Notes: generated from the letters alone by a model not told the origin. A stretch of DNA of 64,000 nucleotides from Rapana venosa (GCA_028751875.1 CM054145.1:48730872-48794871), one strand, 5' to 3'. Shown: positions 44,902-55,933, counted from the stretch's first letter. Translations and numbers: made by a program.

Positions 44902-44952
44902 GGGGGGGGGGGGTGAGGGAGGGAGAGAAAAAGAGAGAGAGAGGAGGGGGGG

Positions 44953-45004
<52 letters not shown>

Positions 45005-45005
45005 G

Positions 45006-45087
<82 letters not shown>

Positions 45088-45115
45088 AGAGAGGAGAGGA
45101 GAGAGAGAGAGAGAG
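44902..45115 (+). repeat. Long G-rich/(GA)n microsatellite
   Basis: GGGG runs followed by about 170 bp of GA with several AGG interruptions. It lies less than 200 bp from the opposite-orientation (CT)n tract at 44652, so the two tracts could pair as an inverted repeat. Confidence 0.93.
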
Positions 45116-45154
45116 CAATGCATGTGTGACTGTGTTTTGTCACTTATAATGCCC

Positions 45155-45235
45155 GTGTGTGTGGGGGGTGGGGGTGGGGGTGTGTGTATGTGTGTATGCA
45201 CGCGTGTGCGTGTGTACATGTGTGTGTGTGTGTTT
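45155..45235 (+). repeat. (TG)n / G-rich simple repeat
   Basis: TGTGGGGGGTGGGGG followed by TG alternation. Confidence 0.85.
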
Positions 45236-45398
45236 AGTCTTATTGCATGTTTCTTTTTTTGTAACGTTTTAGTGTGTTTTATTTTTTATTTTGCTTTCAA
45301 CCAACATGGCTTCTAATAGCTGTAACGCTCATTTCTGTAAATAGATAAGTGGCCGAAATCAATTTTCTCATGTCGATTTTTCCATGTCCATTCTCGAC

Positions 45399-45430
45399 AC
45401 CCCCCCCCCCCCCCCCCTCCCCCCTCCCCA
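45399..45430 (+). repeat. Poly-C run
   Basis: C homopolymer with single T interruptions. Confidence 0.9.
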
Positions 45431-45473
45431 AATTATCATCATGATATCAAATAGCTTCGATTTGTTTGTTTTT

Positions 45474-45522
45474 TTTACAAGATTCAGCGCTATATAAATT
45501 CCATATATTATTATTATTATAA
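45474..45522 (+). mobile_element. SINE tail type 2 with (ATT)n end
   Basis: TTACAAGATTCAGCGCTATA, TAAATTCCATATATTATT, then a TTA repeat. Truncated SINE 3' end, about 60 bp upstream of the family-D repeat. Confidence 0.75.
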
Positions 45523-45579
45523 ATAACAAACTAATTTTCCGTTATCATGACCACAATTAAGCTCATAATGTGCAGCTAT

Positions 45580-45887
45580 GTTTGTCCGTCGTGTCCGACG
45601 ATGACCTCCAAAACAGCAGAGGAGGCAGCTGCTGTTTTGGAAACTGGGCAGAAATTTGATTATAGTGGAGATGCCTTGCCCACAGTACATCCCCACTCTC
45701 TCGACCAAGCGGGCATAAGGACAGTCAGCGTTGGAGATGTTTTCCAAAGGCCAACCAGCCCCCAGGGCTGCAGCACATAAGGACTGTGCGAGTCAAGCCT
45801 CCTAGTCGGAGTCATAGTCGATCACTAAAGACTAAGCTGTAAAGTGGAATTCCATGAGTGGGAAAGCCACTGGTCAAGTGGTCATAC
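45580..45887 (+). repeat. Family-D ~308-bp dispersed repeat, copy 2
   Basis: Second copy of the element at 36212-36517 in the same orientation, with the same start (TGTTTGTCCGTCGTGT) and end (AAGTGGAATTCCATGAGTGG). Differences are scattered substitutions and 1-6 bp indels. Confidence 0.85.
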
Positions 45888-45889
45888 AG

Positions 45890-46650
45890 CCTCTCACTTT
45901 GCTGTTGCCCCCATCGTCATTGGTTTAATCAGGTACTGTGATAAAGCCCAGGCAGCTATGATTACACATCCTGTCGCCGTCTGTGCTTCTTTCAGCAGTG
46001 AGCACATCGGCATGAACACAACGTGAATAATAATCCAAATTTTAAGCACCTGTTGCTATAGACAAACTGTATAGCGTGTAACAATATGTCGAATTGAATT
46101 AATATTCGTATCTTCACCCCCGTCGCCCCTCCACCCCCTCCAAAAAAAAAGCAACAACAAAAAAAACACAACAAAAAGCAACAAAAACAGCAGCACAACA
46201 ACAACCCCCCCCCCCCCCCCTCCCACACACCAAACCACATCAAAACAAAAACCAAACATCCCCCCCCCCCCCCCCCCCCCCAAACGCAAAAAAAAATGCC
46301 TAAAGAAGTGTATGTGTGTGTATGTGCGCTCTCGCGCTTACTTGCTTGCGTGCGTGCGTGTGTGTACGTGTAAGTGTGCAAGTCAGTGTGTGAGTGTACA
46401 CGCAGCATAGACACGCAAGCCTAGGTAACATGGCAGGCAGTATGGGCCTACTTTGCCTGCCTACCTGCTTGCATACAGTGTACAACACACGTGCATGTAA
46501 GAAAGTGGCTATAAAAGAACTATCAACTTTTTCATGATACAGATGCATGCACAGTGTTCAACAGACGGGGCAAAATGACATCGCGCGCCGCAAAGTCAAA
46601 TAAAATACTGACTTTTATTTTTAAAAACACAGGGCAAGGAAGAAGGAGGA
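45890..46650. other. Unrecognised; A/C-rich with poly-C runs
   Basis: Poly-C at 46205-46220 and 46259-46280, then TG/TGCG alternation at 46308-46400. No exon recognised. Confidence 0.4.
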
Positions 46651-46664
46651 GAAGAAGGAGGGAG

Positions 46665-46705
<41 letters not shown>

Positions 46706-46747
46706 GAGGGAGGGTGGAGGGGGGGGGTGGAGGAGGGGGGGGGGGGG
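46640..46747 (+). repeat. Purine-rich GA/GGA and poly-G tract
   Basis: AGAAGGAGG, GA repeats, then GGAGG and a poly-G run at about 46735-46747. Confidence 0.9.
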
Positions 46748-47039
46748 TCACATCTGTGCTGGTCCCAGACCATAATAATCATCAATATTGCTTCACTCTC
46801 TTTGCCAAACACAACACAAGCACTGCTGCAGTACTCGCTATAATGGAAAGCAAGACATGTCACGAAATCATACTTTAATGTAAACAACGGGCAAGAATAT
46901 AAGCACAGAAACTATTAAAAGAACAAAGACCCACAGCCATGATGGCGCAGGTGGAGTTGGGGGGGTGTCAACATTGCGTGCACCCACACACCACTCACAC
47001 AATCTCACCCCCAACACACTAACTACACACACACGTCAG

Positions 47040-47165
47040 ACTAACATCCCGTGTGCGAACGCATGCACATTGCACACGTTAATCTATTTCCTTCTTCATA
47101 GCCTTGTTCACTAACAGCATACAAAATACAAAACCCACTACACACTTGGGGACTGGATTCAAACA
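47040..47165 (+). mobile_element. Decayed SINE-B fragment
   Basis: CCCGTGTGCGAACGCATGCA, GCACACGTTAATC and CACTTGGGGACTGGATTCAA in body order, with deletions between. Confidence 0.55.
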
Positions 47166-47169
47166 TAAC

Positions 47170-47475
47170 CCTGCCAGCTCCACACACACTTACACCTCAC
47201 TACATCAACCCCCCAAACAACATACTTCACACATCCACCACCCCCCCACCTCACCCCCACACCCCCCCCACACACTATACTTCACACTCCCCCCCACTAA
47301 CACCACACACCCCCCCTCCACTACCACTACTCCCATCCCCACACACACACAACACCCCCCACTCCCCCCCCCACTAACTACACACCCCCTACACACCCAC
47401 CCCCCCCCCCACCCCCCCCCCCCCCCCCAACACATCACCCCCCCCCCCCCCCCCCCCTACACACACACATATACA
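47170..47475 (+). repeat. C/A-rich low-complexity tract with long poly-C
   Basis: About 300 bp almost devoid of G on the plus strand: CACACA, CCCCCC and CACCC blocks, ending in poly-C at 47401-47457. Confidence 0.9.
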
Positions 47476-47479
47476 GTAC

Positions 47480-48010
47480 TCCACACACCACACCACACCC
47501 ACACATGTCCCCCTCCCAAGGACACTCACTCACTTGCCATGTCAGCGTTGATCAGTTTATATTAGTCTCTAACAATAAAACCAGATGAAGAAGGAGGGGA
47601 AGGAAGAGGGAGGGAGGGAGGTTGGGGCACATACAACAACAACAACCACCCCCCCAAAAAAAAAATTGTGAGAGGTGTGAGGGGGTTGGGGTCTTGTTGA
47701 GGTGGGGTGTGGTGGGTGGGGGTCCTGTTGGACGGTGGATGTAGTAGGGGGTGAGATGGGGAAGATAGAAATTGGCAACGGCAGTAAAAAAAAAAAAAAA
47801 AAGGAGGGGAGGTAGAGGGGGTTTAGGTGTATGTTTTCAAAAAACGAAAACCAGCAGCATGGACACACACACACACACACACACGTCTTGCACTTAAGGG
47901 ACGTGTCACACGAGTGCTTTGTCGCACATGGTGTAATTCCGGTTTCTTGTGACGACTTGGGTTTCGGAGAGGAGAGGGCAGCGAGTTAGGGTTTAGACAT
48001 GGGCCACAGA
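47480..48010. other. Unrecognised; G-rich then (CA)n
   Basis: GGTGGGG-rich stretch at 47690-47760, poly-A at 47786-47802 and CA repeat at 47863-47884. Confidence 0.4.
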
Positions 48011-48012
48011 AG

Positions 48013-48392
48013 GAAGGTGGCAGGATGGATAAAGACGTTCGCCTGCCAACAAGTAAACCGTGAGGTTCTGGGTTCGATTCCCAGCCTCGCCCTTTCTTCC
48101 CAGTTTGACCAAAAAAAATCGAACTGAATGTCAAAGTCCTTCGGATAAGACTATAAACCGAGGCCCCGTGTGCGAACGCATGCAGAACATCTTGCGCACA
48201 CGTTAAATCCTGTTCCGCTGTTCGAAAGAGTAGGCCATTGTGTGCCGGTGGGAACAGATGACAAAATATAAAAAAACCCCGCATACACACGCATAAATGA
48301 AAAAAAAAAGTCATCTGAGCGCTGTGATTTGTTGCTTTACAAGATTCAGCGCTATATAAATTCCACACATTATTATTATTATAATTATTATT
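48013..48392 (+). mobile_element. Best-preserved full-length tRNA-derived SINE, tail type 2
   Basis: The head AAGGTGGCAGGATGGATAAA and GACGTTCGCCTGCC (A box) with GGGTTCGATTCCCAG (B box) lies at 48013-48092. The GAACTGAATGTC linker follows. The shared body includes CTTCGGATAAGACTATAAAC, GCGAACGCATGCAGAACATC, TTGCGCACACGTTAAATCC and GGTGGGAACAGATGACA. Tail type 2 (TTTGTTGCTTTACAAGATTC, AGCGCTATATAAATTCC) ends in (ATT)n. It is a good reference copy for the family. Confidence 0.9.
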
Positions 48393-48587
48393 GGACTGTG
48401 TTAAAGCAATGGCCGGATGAATGGCGCTGGCCCTGTTTCTTCCACAAGGGAGCAAGCAGCACACAAAAGGCAGTTGTAAACACAATAGGCAGGGAGACGA
48501 CAATATATTCTTAGGGTTATGAAGTGTTTCGGAGCCTTTCTCTTCAAAATCTGAAATTGTGTGAGTGTGTGTGTGTGTGTGTGTGTG

Positions 48588-48645
48588 TATTCTTTCATAT
48601 CGAGGATAATGGAATAAGCACTCATTTGTTTGTTTGTTTGTTTGT
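48588..48645 (-). mobile_element. Truncated SINE-B tail type 1
   Basis: TTTCATATCGAGGATAATGG and AATAAGCACTCAT followed by a TTTG repeat; a stub of the tail only. Confidence 0.65.
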
Positions 48646-48685
48646 TTGTGTGTGTGGTGTGTGTTTTGCGTGCTGCGTGCCGTGT

Positions 48686-49080
48686 TATTTATTCTATTAT
48701 ATCGAGGATAATGGAATAAACACTCATGTTCTTTTTTTCATTCAGTCCCCGTGTGTATGCAGTTATGTAAATTTTGTCATCCGTTCCCACCGGCACATTG
48801 TCTTTGGCTTACTCTTCCTAAAAGCGGATGTGTGTGGATGTGCGTGTCCGTGCGTGCGCGCGCGCGTGTGTCTGTGTGTGTTCCTGTGCATGCATCATAA
48901 TTTTATTTTTTATGTTTTTTTTAGTGAAATATTTTCTCTGCTTTGTACCTCGTGTGCAAGAAGATGTTCTACGAATTTTCTCGTCAAAACGGGAAGAAAA
49001 GAGCAAGGCTGGGAATCGAACCCAGAACCTTACGAGTTTGCATGTTAGGCAGGTGAACGTCTTAACCGTCCTGCCACCTT
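48686..49080 (-). mobile_element. SINE-B, tail type 1, head present, body disrupted by TG repeat
   Basis: Minus strand: head AAGGTGGCAGGACGGTTAAG with GGGTTCGATTCCCAG (B box) at 49000-49080. The body is eroded and replaced by a TGTGTG/CGCGCG stretch at 48828-48890. Recognisable parts resume with GGTGGGAACGGATGACA and the tail CCTCGATATAATAGAATAAA. The head is the same type as at 48013, but the tail is type 1. Confidence 0.75.
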
Positions 49081-49109
49081 CCTTCTTCAAGATTGTTTTC
49101 ATTCAACAT

Positions 49110-49290
49110 ATGCACGCACACACGCGAACACCACACACACACACAACACACACTCTCTCTCACACACACATACACGCACGCATGCACACACACACACACA
49201 CGCCGCGCCACACAACACAACACACTCTCTCTATCTCACACACACACGCGCACGCGCGCGCACACGCGCACGCGCATACACACACACGCG
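49110..49290 (+). repeat. (CA)n / CGCG simple repeats
   Basis: CA repeats with CT and GCGC interruptions; frames over it are His/Thr-rich artefacts. Confidence 0.9.
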
Positions 49291-49483
49291 AGCGCATAAT
49301 CCCCACCAACCCCCCTCCCCCCAAAATCAATTTTGAGCGAAACATATCGGTGTTTTATGATTCTCCTTCATCGCTGCCTATTCATTATTATATGTTTGGT
49401 AACCAGACAACACAACACGGCGCTTTGTTTGTTCATGATTGGCTCGAACAATCCGTTTCTTTTATGTAAAACGGTATTCTACG

Positions 49484-49500
49484 ATCTATCTATCTATCTA

Positions 49501-49586
<86 letters not shown>

Positions 49587-49607
49587 ATCTATCTATCTAT
49601 CTATCTA
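49484..49607 (+). repeat. (ATCT)n / (GTCT)n tetranucleotide microsatellite
   Basis: About 30 tetranucleotide units: ATCT, then five GTCT, then ATCT again with one ATC slip near 49585. Confidence 0.95.
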
Positions 49608-49619
49608 GTGTGTGGCTCT

Positions 49620-50330
49620 CAATGACTGAGACTGATTGTCTACGAGATTTTTGTTTCACCTTTTTTTTTTTAGTCTCTTTTATTGTTTGTTGTTGTTTTT
49701 TGAAAGAATGCGTGTATGTTGGTAGTGGTGGTGGAGGGAGGTGATTTCTTTTTAAAATGCTGGAACCAGCCACTCAAGGCCACATGAATGCTGGAAACGT
49801 TATCTTTTTTTTTTTTTTTAAAAGAAAAAGAAATTATGAACACACCACTATGTCAAATAACTCCAATATATTCTCTTTCCCCAAAAAAACCCCCCAACAA
49901 CAACAACAACAAAAAAACCAAAACAAAACCCAACATCTCCATCCCCCCACCCCCCCTCCAACAACCAAAACAAATAAAACAAGAACCTAACCAAAAACAA
50001 AAATCTTATAACAGCAACCGCCTCCCCCCCCCCCCCCCCCAACAACAACCCCCCTCCCCCCAACCACAAAAAACCAAACCAAAACACATCAGCAACAACA
50101 CAACAACATTGAAAAAAACAACACCCACCAATATCCCATCCTTCCAACCCCTTCCTTTCCTAGAGAGAAAAAACCCACAACAACCAAACATCCCCCCCCC
50201 CCCCCCCCCCCCCCCACACCCCCACAACACCAAACCATCCCCCACCCAAGAAAAAAAACCAAACCCCAACCTCCCCCCCCCCCCCCCCAACCCACAGTAG
50301 TCCCTGACTTGCCTTATCAGCAAAGTATAA
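49620..50330. other. A/C-rich sequence with poly-C runs
   Basis: Plus strand nearly lacks G and T over about 49880-50300, with poly-C at 50024-50040, 50192-50214 and 50274-50288. No exon recognised. Confidence 0.45.
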
Positions 50331-50334
50331 TACT

Positions 50335-50570
50335 TAAAGGTAAAGTAAAGGGTCCCATAACCTATATTAAGGTCGTAGGGGAGCGAGGCGTCAGAGACCT
50401 CACTTCTCTAGGGCCACGTATGAGGGCGGCGCCCATCTCCTCTCCCTGCTGCTTTAACCTTCCCTACCCAAAGAGGCAGGTACCCATTTACAGCTGGGTG
50501 AACTGGGGAACTGTACTGAAGCCAAGGCGCGAAACGTCACCTCCAAGGCAACACCAGCGCTTACTCTGGA
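50335..50570 (-). mobile_element. SINE family A, uninterrupted copy (head truncated)
   Basis: TAAAGGTAAAGTAAAGGGTC, CCATAACCTATATTAAGG, GGGGAGCGAGGCGTCAGAGA, AGGCAGGTACCCATTTACAG and GAAGCCAAGGCGCGAAACG in the same order as 23069-23543. It provides the empty-site reference for the nested insertion there. Confidence 0.8.
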
Positions 50571-50715
50571 TGCATCCTCACCTGCACCCCGTCCCACTAT
50601 AATACTTATCACCAGAAAAAAAAGTTTAAAAGCAAACTTGCATAAATTGCCAGACAAAGATAACGCAATAAAATGACATCATCTCCCCCCCCATCCCCCC
50701 TTCCAAGACGAAGGG

Positions 50716-50876
50716 GGGGGGGGGGGGGGGTACCCGACAGTTATACTACTACAACATGGTTGTGCAAACATGATGCAGTACCAAAAACCTTCCCTCCCCC
50801 ACCCCCAACCTTCCTTTCTTAACCTTTTGCTTACGCCCCCTCCCCCTTCATAGCCCCCCCCCCCCCCCCCCCCCCC
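50716..50876 (+). repeat. Poly-G and poly-C runs
   Basis: Poly-G at about 50714-50731 and poly-C at about 50852-50876 lie 140 bp apart and could pair. Confidence 0.9.
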
Positions 50877-50879
50877 TCA

Positions 50880-51245
50880 CACACACACACTATCTTTTCG
50901 GCAGACATTCAAGGTTCTTTGCTAAATGCATGTTTGCACATTATATATAGTAGGATCTTGGCTGGTTAAGGTCTATACCCTTACCCCTGGGACCATGGCT
51001 CAAGGTCACAAAGGAGAGAGGGAAATGGAGGGTTGGGGGGAGGGGTGGTGGTGGTGTGTGTGTGTGTGGAGGGGTGGGGGTGGGTGGGGGGTAAGGAGTT
51101 GGGGGTGGGGGTGTAATAGGCTTAGGACGTGACTTGGGAGGCCTTTTACTTTTCTAGACCTTACATCCAAGGCCACCAAACCACTCTAGTCATCAACGAT
51201 TTCTTTTTAAAATTTTTTTTTAAAGGTGGGTTTTTTAAAATAGCA
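50880..51245. other. Unrecognised; G-rich patch
   Basis: GGGTGGGGGTGGG-type sequence at 51025-51115. No exon recognised. Confidence 0.4.
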
Positions 51246-51249
51246 CAAT

Positions 51250-51596
51250 CCCCCCCCCCCCCCCCCCCCCCCCCAACTCTCGCTCTGTGTGTGTGTTGTG
51301 TGTGTTTGAGTGTGTGTGTGTGTGTGTGTGTTTGAGTGTGTGTTTGTGTGTGTGTGTGTTTGAGTGTGTGTGTGTTTGAGTGTGTGTGTGTGTGTGTGTT
51401 TGAGTGTGTGTGTGTTTGAGTGAGTGAGTGTGTGTGTGTGTTTGAGTGAGTGAGTGTGTGTGTGTGTTTGAGTGTGTGTGTGTGTGTGTGTTTGAGTGTT
51501 TGAGTGTGTGTGTGTTTGAGTGTATGTTTGAGTGTGTGTGTGTATGTGTTTGAGTGTGTGGTGTATGTGTTTGAGTGTGTGTGTGTGTGAGAGAGA
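51250..51596 (+). repeat. Poly-C followed by (TG)n with periodic TTTGAG
   Basis: Poly-C at 51250-51274, then about 300 bp of TG repeats broken at fairly regular 20-40 bp intervals by TTTGAG, making an irregular minisatellite. Confidence 0.92.
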
Positions 51597-51776
51597 AAGG
51601 ATCGTACATATCTAGGTACCTAATTATTATGCATGGTTGAAAAGCGACAATACCCTGCCTCACAAGAGTTTGTGTGTGTGTGTGTGTGTGTGTAAAAGGG
51701 TCATACATACACACACCCATGTACCATATGCTTATGCATGGCTGAAAAGCCACAATACCGGCCCTCACAGGCCTCT
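51597..51776 (+). repeat. ~98-bp tandem duplication
   Basis: AGGATCGTACATA...TTATGCATGGTTGAAAAGC..CAATACC..CCTCACA (from 51597) is repeated as AGGGTCATACATA...TTATGCATGGCTGAAAAGC..CAATACC..CCTCACA (from 51697), with a TG repeat between. Confidence 0.85.
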
Positions 51777-51779
51777 CGA

Positions 51780-52420
51780 CTGCAGGACTTAACCCTTTCT
51801 TTCTCAACTCCTATCTTCACTGCGCTATGTTGCATAGCGTTGGGTTAAATTTTTCTTCCCTGCAATTTTTGGTTCTGCAAATATGTAGCAGCCATGGTTT
51901 TTTTTTTTTTTTTAAAAGACCAATTTCTACACAAACCAATACGTCCAGAAGAATGTTTTTAGAGGTCATGATTAAGAAAAAAAAAGTTATTCATGATTCA
52001 ACGATATGAAAATATAAATCTAACAGCAGTTCGAGAGCTGCCACGCTGTTATTGAGGATCAACGTTAGTTGTCCCCTATCTATTGTTAAGGCGGCAAATT
52101 GGCATAGAACAAAGGACCCCCCCTCCCCCCACCTCCCTGTCCCCCAAAAGGACAAAATATCCCACATACGTTTCAACAGTTTTCTTTCTGTCTATAGTTT
52201 TTACCTGAATGTTGTCATTACAACTAAATATAATGCGTACTTGCTCCTGTTTCTGGTTTAAAGCAAAATTTTCGTAATTCAATAAAGGAACTACATGCAC
52301 GAGAAACAGAACACATAGATAGCAGTCACAGTTCAAAGCTTCAGCTGCAGTGAAGCACAACAGCAATATTTTACATGGTAGTGATATCACCGACATTTTC
52401 CCTTCTATAAGTCAACCAAT
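51780..52420. other. Unrecognised sequence, inferred SYAP1 intron
   Basis: AT-rich; no exon recognised on either strand. Confidence 0.4.
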
Positions 52421-52426
52421 GAACTA

Positions 52427-52500
52427 TAATAATAATAATAATAAATGGAATTTATATAGCGCTATATCTTGCAGAGACAAATCAAAGCGCATGGTCAGGC
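52427..52500 (-). mobile_element. SINE tail type 2 (reverse) with (AAT)n
   Basis: AATAATAATAATAATAAATG, GAATTTATATAGCGCTATA and CAAATCAAAGCGC: reverse complement of tail type 2. The body continues only weakly. Confidence 0.7.
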
Positions 52501-52587
52501 CAAAATCGCTTCAGAGTCACTTGAGCATGGCACCGGCTACTGTCTCTCCGATAATGATAGTGTTTGTTATTTTGTTTTGTTTGTGTC

Positions 52588-52710
52588 CCCCCCCCCCCCC
52601 CCCCCCCCCGCATTCCTCAGCTAGCACTCCGAGGTCCACCAATGGTGAAATTTCGCGTACCCGACCGTTTTTACCCACCATGAAGGTAACAGCATTCCGA
52701 CTTCGGGGAT
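52588..52710 (-). mobile_element. Poly-C run followed by SINE tail type 3
   Basis: After poly-C at 52589-52609: CTAGCACTCCGAGGTCCACC, AATGGTGAAATTTCGCGTAC, CCACCATGAAGGTAACAGC and ATTCCGACTTCGGGG, a well-preserved tail type 3 in reverse orientation. Confidence 0.75.
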
Positions 52711-52714
52711 AAAA

Positions 52715-53480
52715 TTAATGACAGTGTATTTCTGACAGAAAAGAGATCAGTGCCCGCTTCAGGGTCCAAACTGCTTTTAGGTCAATGACTGTTAAAACAA
52801 AAACATCAACAAAAACAACACCAACACCAAAACACTGCAATTACAGCAGTGTGGGTGACAGGCAGGCGCATGGCATGTCTGGACAAAGGTCTATGGACCC
52901 CCTGGCCTTGTTCGACCGAATTAATGTGCTGTCCTGCTCCTCCTCCCGTCCTGCCAATCACACCCACCCCTGGTCAATTTGGCCACCCCGGGCTCTCTAG
53001 GGGTCAATCCCCGATAAAGATCTTTTATTCCCACCCCCCTCCCCCCAACTTTTTATCTCTCTTTTGCATTTTTTGCAAATAGCTGTTGAAGGTTTATTTT
53101 ACTCTATAATATATGTAAAGAGAAAACTAGAAGACTTAAAAAAAAAAAAAGCAGCCAGGCTTTACAAATGATTTACAGGTGTAATTAACAAAATATAGAT
53201 CTATGCACATTTCTTTACACGGAAAAGGAAATGGAAAAATGAACAAACCGAAGTTGGACTCCACTATAATATTATGCTTAATCTTTCCAAAGATGGGTAG
53301 GGACCGAGGGGGCACAATTGGATATGTAATGTTGCTCTCAACTATTTTATTTCTTCGCCTGAGTCAATGTACATATGTGTGTCAAGTCGAAGTCACATTT
53401 TTATTTCCAGATGGTACATTAAATAAACAATGCATTTGCTTTTTTTCCTTTTCCATTAAGCCATCTATCTCTGTGTGTGT
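52715..53480. other. Unrecognised sequence, inferred SYAP1 intron
   Basis: A GC-richer patch at 52850-53010 has open plus frames but no recognised domain or splice pattern. Confidence 0.4.
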
Positions 53481-53486
53481 GTGTGG

Positions 53487-53510
53487 GGGGGGGGGGGGGG
53501 GGGGGGGGGG
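53487..53510 (+). repeat. Poly-G run
   Basis: About 24 consecutive G residues following a GT tract. Confidence 0.93.
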
Positions 53511-53514
53511 AGTG

Positions 53515-54049
53515 GGATGTGTGTGAGAGAGATGCACGTAAACAAAACACATGAAGATGAATTATTATGGAATATGAGAGAAAGTATTTCATTTCTCCCC
53601 ATCATTCCAAGTCTACATGTTTATATACAGAATTGACATACTGCTCTTTGGTGTTGTGTTGTTTTTCCCACAATTTTATAACTGAAGAAATTGTTGACTT
53701 TAATATCGTTTGTTTGATTAATTATTTGTTGTTCTTCTCATTGCACCACAGGTCTCTCACGCCAGCTACCATACACAGCTTTGGTCTGCCACCTGAACAT
53801 GGTGTAGTGGATTTCAACCACAATCTCAAACAAACAAAAAATGGGGGGGGGGGGGGGGGGGGGGGGGCTTTCCAGCACTACAACATTAAGTCCACGAACT
53901 TCTCCATCCAACCTACCTGAAGGTGGTATCTCCTCTTCCGCCCCCCCCTATGTTCCTTTAAAATTCTTCTCTCTCTCTCACTCCCTTCTTGATCCTTCCC
54001 CCTCAAACCAACAAGAATAAGCCACAAGTTATCTGTCGGGTACCGCACG

Positions 54050-54060
<11 letters not shown>
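53515..54060. other. Unrecognised sequence with a second poly-G
   Basis: Poly-G at 53843-53867. A 117-codon plus frame at 53567-53920 ends in poly-Gly and has no recognised domain. Confidence 0.4.
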
Positions 54061-54088
<28 letters not shown>

Positions 54089-54093
54089 AGAGA
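54056..54093 (+). repeat. (GA)n microsatellite
   Basis: Short GA tract with one interruption. Confidence 0.9.
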
Positions 54094-54099
54094 GGCAAT

Positions 54100-54445
54100 G
54101 ACCGACACACACACACACTACAGTAACAATAGGTCTACACTACACTACACTACTAGTACCATTAGTACCACGGCCCAAAACCTCGTCAGAATTAGTAGTA
54201 GTAGCAGTAGTAGTAACCGCCCGCCTGCCTGACAAGGTCCACTACGGAGCCGACCTCCGACAGGCCACCGACCCGAAACGACCTCCACCAGCGAGAGGAA
54301 GGGGTAGGGGTGGGGGGATGGTAGGGGGAGGGAAGGAGAAAGAAGTCCAAAACAAAAAAAAAAGTCGGTCAGTTAATGACGGCCTGTTGAAGCGAGGAGG
54401 AGGTTCAAGGCCGTACCTCCGTTCGTCTTTCGGAGCTAACCGCAC
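54100..54445. other. Unrecognised sequence
   Basis: ACTAC and TAGTAG-type short repeats at 54133-54215; GGGTAGGGGTGGGGGG patch near 54301. No gene. Confidence 0.4.
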
Positions 54446-54446
54446 T

Positions 54447-54523
54447 ACTATACTATACTATACTATACTATACTATACTATACTATACTGTACTATACTA
54501 TACTATACTATACTATACTATAG
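54447..54523 (+). repeat. (CTATA)n pentanucleotide microsatellite
   Basis: About 15 units of TACTA/CTATA with one G substitution (CTGTA) near 54490. Confidence 0.95.
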
Positions 54524-54529
54524 TCAGGT

Positions 54530-55250
54530 GAACACGGTAGAAGTAAGCAAAGAGTTCGGCAGAGGGCATGTGTGGCGTGGTATTCCTGTATACATACATT
54601 GTAGTGCATAGTAGTAGCAGTAGTTGAAAAGGGGTTGGTTGGTTGGTTGGTTGGTTTGCTTTGGTTTGAAGGTGAAGGAGATGCTTTAACTACTCACTAT
54701 TACTACTACTGCTGCTACAGCCCTCTAGCCGCTTTTTGGGGGCTTTCATGTTCTTTGTCAGCAGAAAGAAGAAAAAATAGGTTGTGTGTGTGTGCGCGTG
54801 CGCGCGCGCGCGAGTGTGTGTGTGGTGTGTGTGTGGTGTGCGTGCGTGCATGCGCAGTGTTTGAGAAAGAGAGAGAATGAGGGAGGGAGGGAGGGTGGGT
54901 GGATGGATGGCATGCCACTTGGCAAAAGAATGGATGGTTTTTGGGGTCAAACTTTGTACAAAGTGTAAGGTGCATGCAAAATAATGACAAAACAAAACTT
55001 AAAAAAAAAAAAAATGCTGATTGCAGATCTATACAAAATGACGTGCCTTTGATCATTAAAATGGCAAATAAACAACCCCCACACAAAAAAAAAAATCCAA
55101 AAAAAAATAATCTGAATACTGTCTCAAAAATTTAGGATTTGCAAGGACCTACGTAAACGATGTGAGCTGTGCATGTTCAACCAGGGTTTATTGAAGCCCT
55201 TGTTTAAAATACAATGAATATGAACTTGGCAGAACAGCTTTGGACACACT
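54530..55250. other. Unrecognised with simple repeats
   Basis: (TTGG)n at 54635-54655, a GT/GC alternation at 54784-54850 and GGGA repeats near 54880. No exon recognised. Confidence 0.4.
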
Positions 55251-55251
55251 G

Positions 55252-55323
55252 CAGGTGGGATGAGTGAGTCAGAGTGCACGTTCTGGGTAACCCCCAGAGT
55301 GTAAAGCTGGGGAACCCACAACA
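55252..55323 (+). repeat. Dispersed repeat (pair with 18370-18440)
   Basis: Second copy of the unknown repeat described at 18370, same orientation. Confidence 0.6.
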
Positions 55324-55424
55324 ACAACAACAACAACTGCACAAGGACTATCTCCCCTTGGTCTCCGTCTCTATGGCCACTTCTCTTTAGGATTTCAATG
55401 GTAGTCCGGACTTTTCCACTGACT

Positions 55425-55505
55425 GGTGTGTGTGTGTGTGTGTGTGTGTGCATGCGTACTTGCGTGCGTGCTTGCCTGCGCGTATATGTGTGTTTGTGTG
55501 TTTCA
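55425..55505 (+). repeat. (TG)n and TGCG alternation
   Basis: GT tract then CTTGCGTGCG-type repeats. Confidence 0.88.
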
Positions 55506-55509
55506 GTTT

Positions 55510-55925
55510 CTACTTTCACGTAATAGAAATTATGACTCTTCTTCCCCTTAACGCAAAATTACGTGATTGATTGCATTTGGTGTGTGCCCGTTTTGCTATA
55601 ACAATGTCCTTCTAAAATGTAGCTTTCCACCATTCTTAGTCATGGCGTGTAAGCGGTGTTTTCTGTTGCCTGGGCGCGGCATAATGAGCGCTCGGCTTGT
55701 TGATGGTCTACGTCATTGCTTTGTTGTTGTTGTTGCTGCTGTTGGTGTTGTTGTTCAAGTATAATGGCCTTTTTGGAGAGTGTTCATGTTACAACAGAAA
55801 CTTACACCAGCAACAAAAACAACTAAGCTCGTGGCTTTAGTGGAGAAAGGACACAAGCGTTATATTTTAATAATAGGCGTGCACAAAATCCTTAGTATAA
55901 TGGTACAATTCACCCTTTAAAAAAA
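55510..55925. other. Unrecognised sequence with a (TTG)n stretch
   Basis: GTTGTTGTTGTTGCTGCTG at about 55720-55755; no exon recognised. Confidence 0.4.
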
Positions 55926-55928
55926 CAA

Positions 55929-55933
55929 CATAT

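Noticed and set aside
48013..48092. tRNA gene
   Set aside because: A and B boxes are present, but no cloverleaf with proper acceptor pairing was seen and the sequence continues into a repeated SINE body. The same holds for the heads at 6301, 11262, 19338, 24150, 43150 and 49040.
54447..54523. Telomere-like repeat
   Set aside because: The unit is CTATA, not TTAGGG; no TTAGGG array was seen in the window.
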